From Thermoprotei archaeon (GTDB lineage: Archaea; Thermoproteota; Methanomethylicia; Nezhaarchaeales; B40-G2): a stretch of DNA of 53,334 nucleotides. The DNA lies in the NCBI GenBank assembly GCA_003649615.1, contig QMSI01000003.1, positions 1-53,334 on the forward strand, written 5' to 3'. Below are positions 48,825-53,334 of the stretch, piece after piece (positions within the stretch are counted from its first letter, which is position 1; every line of letters starts with the position of its first letter). The position numbers and the translations under genes were made by a program. Below the pieces are notes generated by a model, which saw only the letters and a list, made by a program, of their open reading frames with translations, made no database searches and had not been told where the DNA came from.

Positions 48825-50183
48825 ACGCTTAAACACCCTTCATGTCTCTCCATAGCTGGACTAGACCCTGCAGGTGGAGCAGGAGTATTAGCAGACGCAA
48901 AAACCTTCATGGCATTAGGCTTCCATCCGGCTTGCGTGATATCTGCCATAACCTACCAGGACACGAAGAACGTCAAGGGAGTTTACCCACTGCCTCCGCT
49001 TTGTGTCAAGTCCCAAGCTGAGGCTTTGTTCAGCGACCTTAAAGTGGTGGCAGTGAAGGTAGGTATGCTTTGGTCTAAGGATAATGTTGAGGCCGTAGCT
49101 GAACTCCTCGATAAACATAGAGAAGCGCCTTTAGTGGTAGACCCTGTAGTGGAAGCCAAGGGAGGAGAGCCTCTCATAGAGAAGGAAGGCATCAAGGTGC
49201 TTACCGACAAGCTTCTACCATTAGCTACCGTCGTTACCCCCAACGTGAAAGAGGCTGAAACGCTAACCGGCGTGAAGGTCAGGTCAGAGGAAGACCTGAA
49301 AGCAGCTTTAGAAAACTTAAAAGAGCTTGGAGTAAAGAACCCTGTAATAAAGGGGTGGCGCCGCGGAGAGAAAGTGATCGACCTCCTACTACATGAAGGC
49401 AATATATACATGTTTAAGCGAGAAGCCGTAGAGGACGTAAGAGGTTCTGGATGTACCTTTTCCTCCGCTATAGCAGCTCTTCTAGCAAAAGGCTATCCTT
49501 TACCTGAAGCCGTAGAGGAAGCTGGCTGGTTTACATGGAGAGCTATAAGGTCGAGCGAGCCCGTGGGGTTAGGGTTCAAGGTTATCGAGCCGCTAAAGGA
49601 GATAGAGAAAGCCTCAGCTAAGCTCGAAGCTCTATACGAAGTTCGTAAAGGGCTCAGGGTCTTGGAAGAGAGCCCTGAGTTAGTTAAGCTCATACCCGAA
49701 GTTAGGATGAACTTAGTGGTAGGCATACCTGGAGCCAAGGAGATAGATGACGTATGTGGGGTCGAAGGCAGAGTCACCGAGGTGGCTGGCAAACCGAGAG
49801 CAGCAGGCTGTCCTTCCTTTGGAGCTTCAAGCCATTTAGCTAGGTTGGTCATAGAGGTCATGAAGCATAAACCGCACCTTAGAGCAGCGCTCAACGTAAA
49901 GTATAGCCCTGAAACCTTAGAGGCTTGCCGTAGGCTTGGTTTCAAGCTAGCATGTTTTGACAGAAGAATGGAACCTGAAAACGTTCAAAGTATAGAGGGA
50001 AGAAGCTTAACGTGGGGTGTGCAGGAGGCGTTAAAGAATTTTGAGGGAGACCCTGACGCTATATACGACGAAGGAGGCGTCGGAAAGGAGCCTATGATAA
50101 GGCTTCTTGGACGTAGTGCCCTTGAGGTCGTGAAGAAAGCAAGGAAAATAGCTAGCGAGCTGGAAAACATTATATCTAAGTAG
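48825..50183 (+). CDS. thiDN: ThiD-ThiN fusion: HMP(-P) kinase and thiamine-phosphate synthase
   Basis: A fusion protein for thiamine synthesis. The ThiD part (1 to about 270) contains SIAGLDPAGGAGV, KTFMALGFHPA and VEDVRGSGCTFSSAIAALLAKG (active-site GSGCTF). The ThiN part (from about 280) contains RMNLVVGIPGAKEIDDVCGV, GCPSFGASSHLARL and AIYDEGGVGKEP. The frame opens after TGA at 48819-48821 with no ATG, GTG or TTG before 48909, but the essential ThiD phosphate loop lies upstream. The ACG at 48825, 7 bases after the SD GGAGGG, is the likely start. Confidence 0.85.
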   Translation, partial: TLKHPSCLSIAGLDPAGGAGVLADAKTFMALGFHPACVISAITYQDTKNVKGVYPLPPLCVKSQAEALFSDLKVVAVKVGMLWSKDNVEAVAELLDKHREAPLVVDPVVEAKGGEPLIEKEGIKVLTDKLLPLATVVTPNVKEAETLTGVKVRSEEDLKAALENLKELGVKNPVIKGWRRGEKVIDLLLHEGNIYMFKREAVEDVRGSGCTFSSAIAALLAKGYPLPEAVEEAGWFTWRAIRSSEPVGLGFKVIEPLKEIEKASAKLEALYEVRKGLRVLEESPELVKLIPEVRMNLVVGIPGAKEIDDVCGVEGRVTEVAGKPRAAGCPSFGASSHLARLVIEVMKHKPHLRAALNVKYSPETLEACRRLGFKLACFDRRMEPENVQSIEGRSLTWGVQEALKNFEGDPDAIYDEGGVGKEPMIRLLGRSALEVVKKARKIASELENIISK

Positions 50184-50209
50184 TCGTTGTTCAGGTCAAG
50201 GTCGGTTGT

Positions 50210-50500
50210 ATGACAGAGGTAGAAAATAAACTGGCAGATTTGAGGAGATGGGCTGAAGAATACGCTAGACATAAAGGATTTGAGCTGAACCCCGACGAGA
50301 AGCTGGTAGACGCCATACTTAGGGGATTAATGAGAAACGAGGAGAAGTATGGTGTAAGGTACTGCCCCTGCAGAGTAGTTACAGGAGATCCTGAAAAGGA
50401 TAAGCCTAAGATCTGCCCTTGCATCTGGATGGAGGAAGATGTAAAAACTAAAGGTAGGTGTCATTGCGGGCTCTTCGTGAAAGGTGAGAAAGATGAGTGA
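50210..50500 (+). CDS. ftrB: Ferredoxin:thioredoxin reductase catalytic subunit
   Basis: A 96-residue protein. It has the three FTR cysteine motifs: CPC (52-54), CPC (69-71) and CHC (84-86), which bind a [4Fe-4S] cluster and the redox-active disulfide. It transfers electrons from ferredoxin to thioredoxin. The C-terminal motif HCGLFV is invariant. It overlaps the next gene, a thioredoxin, by 8 bases. No variable FTR subunit is visible, which is normal outside phototrophs. Confidence 0.93.
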   Translation: MTEVENKLADLRRWAEEYARHKGFELNPDEKLVDAILRGLMRNEEKYGVRYCPCRVVTGDPEKDKPKICPCIWMEEDVKTKGRCHCGLFVKGEKDE

Positions 50501-50891
50501 AGAGGATAAGGAGCTGGAGGTCATTAAGAAAAGGATGCTTAGAGAACTAATGGAGGGGAGAAAGGAGGTGCTCGATAAGCCCATAGAAGTCGGTGACCAT
50601 AACATAGAAGAGGTGGTTAAGAAGAACCCTCTAGTCATCGTGGATTGCTGGGCTGTTTGGTGTCCTCCATGTAGGCTCTTAGCACCAGTAATAGATGAAC
50701 TAGCAAAGAGGTATGCCGGGAAGGTTGTGTTTGGCAAGCTTGACGTAGATGTCAATCCAGCCACTGTAGAAAAGTACGCAATCATGGAGGTACCCACCCT
50801 TCTCGTGTTCAAGAATGGGAACTACATGGGCAAGATTATAGGCTATAGGCCTCTACCCCAGCTCGAAGAGCTGATAAGAAGGTATCTTTAA
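50493..50891 (+). CDS. trx: Thioredoxin with WCPPC active site
   Basis: A 132-residue thioredoxin. The active site is WCPPC (56-60) in place of WCGPC. The core DCWAVWCPPCRLLAPVIDEL and VPTLLVFKNGNYMGKIIGYR is normal. The N-terminal 30 residues are a charged helical extension absent from classical thioredoxin. The ATG at 50493 follows AAAGGTGAG; the GTG at 50484 would add three residues. Overlap with ftrB supports the thioredoxin as the direct partner of the reductase. Confidence 0.93.
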   Translation: MSEEDKELEVIKKRMLRELMEGRKEVLDKPIEVGDHNIEEVVKKNPLVIVDCWAVWCPPCRLLAPVIDELAKRYAGKVVFGKLDVDVNPATVEKYAIMEVPTLLVFKNGNYMGKIIGYRPLPQLEELIRRYL

Positions 50892-50928
50892 ACGTAAGGA
50901 AGACCTTTTCCCCTCAGAGGTTAGGTTG

Positions 50929-51741
50929 ATGGAAAGCGCGGTAGAAAGAGTATCGACAGGAGTACTTAAGTTAGATGAGATGCTTCATGGAGGCATACCT
51001 AAAGGCTTCGTAGTAGCTGTGACAGGTGAGCCTGGGACAGGTAAGACTGTGCTTTGCATACACTTCATAGCCAAGGGCGTTGAGGAAGGAGATAAGTGCA
51101 TCTACGTAACCACTGAGGAAAGTAGAGAGTCCATTATTAAGCAAGCTGCCCAGTTCGGCTTCGATTTTAGGAAAGCCATACTGGATCGACGACTAATAGT
51201 CATAGACGCATTAATGAGGCCCGGAGGAGAGCCTTGGTCATTACAAACGTTAAACCCCGAGGAGCTTGTTAGCAAGGTGATAGAGGCTAAGAAGCATCTG
51301 GGTTACGGTGATGGTAGGCTCGTGGTCGATAGCATGTCGGCTTTCTGGCTTGATGCACCAGCCATGGCTAGAAGGCACTCGTACTATGTAAAGAAAGTGT
51401 TGTCACAGTGGGGCTTCACGATACTGCTTACCTCCCAATACGCTATAACTACAAGCGAAGCCTTCGGCTTCGGCGTAGAACACATAAGTGATGGAATAAT
51501 AAGGTTTAGAAGAATGGTGAGGGGAGGAAGGCTGAGGAGGTTTTTACTAATCGAGAAGATGAGGCAGACCCCGCACGACCTTAGGCTACACGAAATAGAG
51601 ATACGTGGCGGTGAAGGATTAGTAATACTTGGTCCTGTCGAGCTTAGGAGAGAGGACGTGGCTTTGCCGTGGAGCGTAGTAAGGAGGATGTTAGAGGCCA
51701 AGAAAGCCTCAGAGCTAGAAAACCCTGATGTAGATGCTTAA
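50929..51741 (+). CDS. KaiC-like RecA-superfamily ATPase
   Basis: A 270-residue single-domain KaiC-family ATPase. Blocks are STGVLKLDEMLHGGIPKGFVVAVTGEPGTGKTVLC (shown in part: GEPGTGKT is Walker A) and IYVTTEESRESIIKQA, then the Walker B VVDSMSAFWL. The C-terminal part has RKM-like blocks (IEKMRQTPHDLRLHEIEI). Such proteins bind ATP and act in signalling or assembly; partners are unknown. ATG at 50929 has GAGGTTAGG upstream; a TTG at 50926 is directly before it. A decayed relative is at 18770-19193. Confidence 0.92.
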   Translation: MESAVERVSTGVLKLDEMLHGGIPKGFVVAVTGEPGTGKTVLCIHFIAKGVEEGDKCIYVTTEESRESIIKQAAQFGFDFRKAILDRRLIVIDALMRPGGEPWSLQTLNPEELVSKVIEAKKHLGYGDGRLVVDSMSAFWLDAPAMARRHSYYVKKVLSQWGFTILLTSQYAITTSEAFGFGVEHISDGIIRFRRMVRGGRLRRFLLIEKMRQTPHDLRLHEIEIRGGEGLVILGPVELRREDVALPWSVVRRMLEAKKASELENPDVDA

Positions 51742-51783
51742 GTTTTTTATCTACGGCAGCCTAGGTTTCATAGGCGCGTTAAG

Positions 51784-52536
51784 TTGGAGGTCAAGTTTTA
51801 CGGCAAGATTAAAGCTGATGAGTTGATAATGGTAGCCGGACTTCCAGGAATGGGATATGTAGCTAAGCAAGCTGTTGATTATCTTATAGAGGAGGCTAAA
51901 GCTTCTCTTATTGGCGAGGTAACTTCGCCTCACCTCTATCCTTCATTGGTGGTATTTAATGATGGAGTTATGGAGTCCTTCCTAGACAAGAAGTTCTATA
52001 GGTTCTATCTAGCACACGCTGAAGAGAAAGACATACTACTTTTCACCGGTGATGCTCAGCCTTCCTCAGCTGAAGGACAGCGTATGCTTGCAGATAAGGT
52101 AGCCGAAGCCTCTGCTGAACTAGGAGTCAAAAAGCTCTTCACGATGGCCGCCTACCCCGTACCTAGACATGTGGAAGAACCTAAAATCTACGCCGTAGCG
52201 ACGCATAGCTCACTGCTTGAGGAACTCGTAAGTAAGGGAGTATCTGTGATGCCAGGTAGAAGCAGTATAAGTGGCATGAACGGGCTCTTGCTCGAATATA
52301 TGGCTCAGCGAGGAGTTAAAGGAGCCTGCTTGCTTAGTGAAACATATATCATCGATGCTCCAGACATTAAGGCAGCCGCCACCTTAGTGAAGGCGCTTAA
52401 GGAGATCCTAGCCATTAAGATCGATACTTCTAGGATAGAGGAGTTAGCTAAGAAGTTTGATGAAGACCTTCACAGACAATATGAACAGCTGAAGCGAGCT
52501 AAAGAAGCAGAGAAAGGTTTGGGGTACATCTACTAG
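51784..52536 (+). CDS. PAC2-family proteasome assembly chaperone-like protein
   Basis: A 250-residue PAC2-fold protein. The opening MVAGLPGMGYVAKQAVDYL and the blocks ILLFTGDAQPSSAEGQRML, TMAAYPVPR and MNGLLLEYMAQRGVKGACLL define the family. The C-terminal 40 residues form a helix that ends in Y-I-Y, close to but not a strict HbYX motif. In archaea PAC2 proteins (PbaA/PbaB) bind the proteasome or related alpha rings. The start lies 42 bases after the KaiC gene, so they may be one unit. Confidence 0.9.
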   Translation: MEVKFYGKIKADELIMVAGLPGMGYVAKQAVDYLIEEAKASLIGEVTSPHLYPSLVVFNDGVMESFLDKKFYRFYLAHAEEKDILLFTGDAQPSSAEGQRMLADKVAEASAELGVKKLFTMAAYPVPRHVEEPKIYAVATHSSLLEELVSKGVSVMPGRSSISGMNGLLLEYMAQRGVKGACLLSETYIIDAPDIKAAATLVKALKEILAIKIDTSRIEELAKKFDEDLHRQYEQLKRAKEAEKGLGYIY

Positions 52537-52567
52537 TTATCTAGTTTCAAACGATTAGGGATTTCTC

Positions 52568-53334
52568 ATGGATCTGGCTCAGGAGTACTACATGAAGCCA
52601 GAAGTCGCAAAGGAGATTGTTGACTACGCTAAAAATAGGTGGGTTAGTGTTCATTGCTCACAAAAGGACAGCAAAGGAAGATATCTCCTTGTGCGGTATG
52701 ATAGAAATAAAAGACCTTTAACCTTAAACGCCCCTGAAGACGTAGTTGGCTTGGTTAAAAGGTTGGCTAAGCTTAGACCTAGAGCTCTCTATGCTTCCTC
52801 TAACCTCTATAGAAGATTGTCCTCAGAGTACGATGTAGCTTCAATGAACAACGTATATGCCTGCACCCCCTGCTGGGACATAGATAATGACCTAGAGGGT
52901 TGGAAAGACACGGTGAAGGTTTGCCAAGAATTAGTATCCTTACTCGATAAGGAAGGAGTATGTAAGTCGGTGTCAGTATTCTGGAGTGGGAGAGGAGCCC
53001 ATGTGAGGATACATCATGAAGCCTTCTCCCGAGAGTTAAGGAGAAAGATGAATCCTCTTGACATAGCGTTTGCGACCGTTGAGTATGTTTTGCGGAAAAT
53101 AGAGCCACATATTGTTGAAAAGTACAGTACAGGAAGGGGTGGCCGACTCAAGATAGAGAATAAAATGGATCCTCAAAGAGTATTCACTTGCCCCTTGAGT
53201 CTACATAGAGAGTTGGACCTGGTATGTATTTGCATACCCGTCAATAAGTTGGACCAGTTTACACCGGGTTGGGCTGAGCCCTCCTCCTTTAAGCATAGCG
53301 ATGAGTGGAAGAGGTATGAAGAAGGTGAGGCCGA
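52568..53334 (+). CDS. PriS-like archaeo-eukaryotic primase, cut by the window edge
   Basis: The frame from ATG 52568 stays open to the last base (255 codons). The AEP catalytic block is CTPCWDIDND (C99, C102, D104, D106), followed by VFWSGRGAHVRIHH (the SGxxGxHV motif, H145) and VFTCPLSLHRELDL (cf. PGSLHxKTGL of PriS), then LDQFTPG. These together define an archaeal/eukaryotic-type primase small subunit fold. The N-terminal 95 residues are not like standard PriS, which starts with a longer YYR/REFGF region, so this may be a paralogue. The ATG comes 31 bases after the PAC2 gene. Confidence 0.82.
   Translation, partial: MDLAQEYYMKPEVAKEIVDYAKNRWVSVHCSQKDSKGRYLLVRYDRNKRPLTLNAPEDVVGLVKRLAKLRPRALYASSNLYRRLSSEYDVASMNNVYACTPCWDIDNDLEGWKDTVKVCQELVSLLDKEGVCKSVSVFWSGRGAHVRIHHEAFSRELRRKMNPLDIAFATVEYVLRKIEPHIVEKYSTGRGGRLKIENKMDPQRVFTCPLSLHRELDLVCICIPVNKLDQFTPGWAEPSSFKHSDEWKRYEEGEA

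Noticed and set aside
1-53334. tRNA, rRNA, SRP or RNase P genes and CRISPR arrays
   Set aside because: No T-loop-like GTTCRANNC with paired arms and no regularly spaced repeats were seen on either strand; C/D box RNAs cannot be excluded by eye.
1-53334. Insertion sequences, integrases, att sites or prophage genes
   Set aside because: No transposase or recombinase motifs and no terminal inverted repeats were found. The decayed region near 18-19 kb has no such borders.

Overview
The window is archaeal DNA, gene-dense, with short spacers, many GTG/TTG starts, TATA-type promoters and purine-rich Shine-Dalgarno (SD) sites. Diagnostic archaeal genes include Rpo12, aIF1, eL33, group II chaperonins, diphthine synthase, NadM, NreA, RqcH, ATP-dependent DNA ligase, a TIP49-type AAA+ ATPase, an archaeo-eukaryotic primase and class III signal-peptide pilins. 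Aldehyde:ferredoxin oxidoreductase, a minimal SmsCB-type Fe-S system and a ferredoxin:thioredoxin reductase suggest an anaerobic lifestyle. The gene set fits a thermophilic TACK-type archaeon (inference; no rRNA is present to place it).

Layout. 1-6.3 kb: agmatinase tail, Rpo12/aIF1 divergent pair, Hsp20, an FrhB-like flavoprotein, NadM, then a translation-fidelity operon (Trm9-like methyltransferase, Elp3, diphthine synthase). 6.2-8.7 kb: an AOR and class II aldolase operon. 8.7-18.2 kb: a RadA paralogue with an unknown CTG-start gene and an Sfm1-like SPOUT protein, RqcH, CBS/Mut7-C/AMMECR1/glycosyltransferase genes, a radical SAM protein and NreA. 18.2-19.4 kb: the only decayed stretch, a broken two-gene operon (KaiC-like ATPase plus membrane protein). 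19.4-29.9 kb: a missed small zinc protein, an RHH regulator, a methyltransferase, an HTH protein with an IscA-like partner convergent with SmsC-SmsB, a GPN GTPase, eL33, GalT, DNA ligase and an aldo/keto-reductase-like barrel.

29.9-37.1 kb holds the most distinctive system: a type IV pilus-like operon of three small pilin-like proteins, an 875-residue pilin-headed beta-propeller protein, a secretion ATPase and a double-domain platform protein. It has no archaellum genes (FlaG/F/H). A nitroreductase and a membrane-anchored transglutaminase lie upstream.

39.6-53.3 kb: an NRAMP-like transporter whose SD lies in a hairpin, DUF72, two thermosome genes with near-identical promoters and gene-conversion tracts, TIP49, an HAD hydrolase, an EndoIII-like protein with a split Fe-S cysteine motif, a ThiD-ThiN fusion with no standard start codon, the FTR/thioredoxin pair, an intact KaiC-like ATPase, a PAC2 chaperone and a PriS-like primase cut by the window edge.
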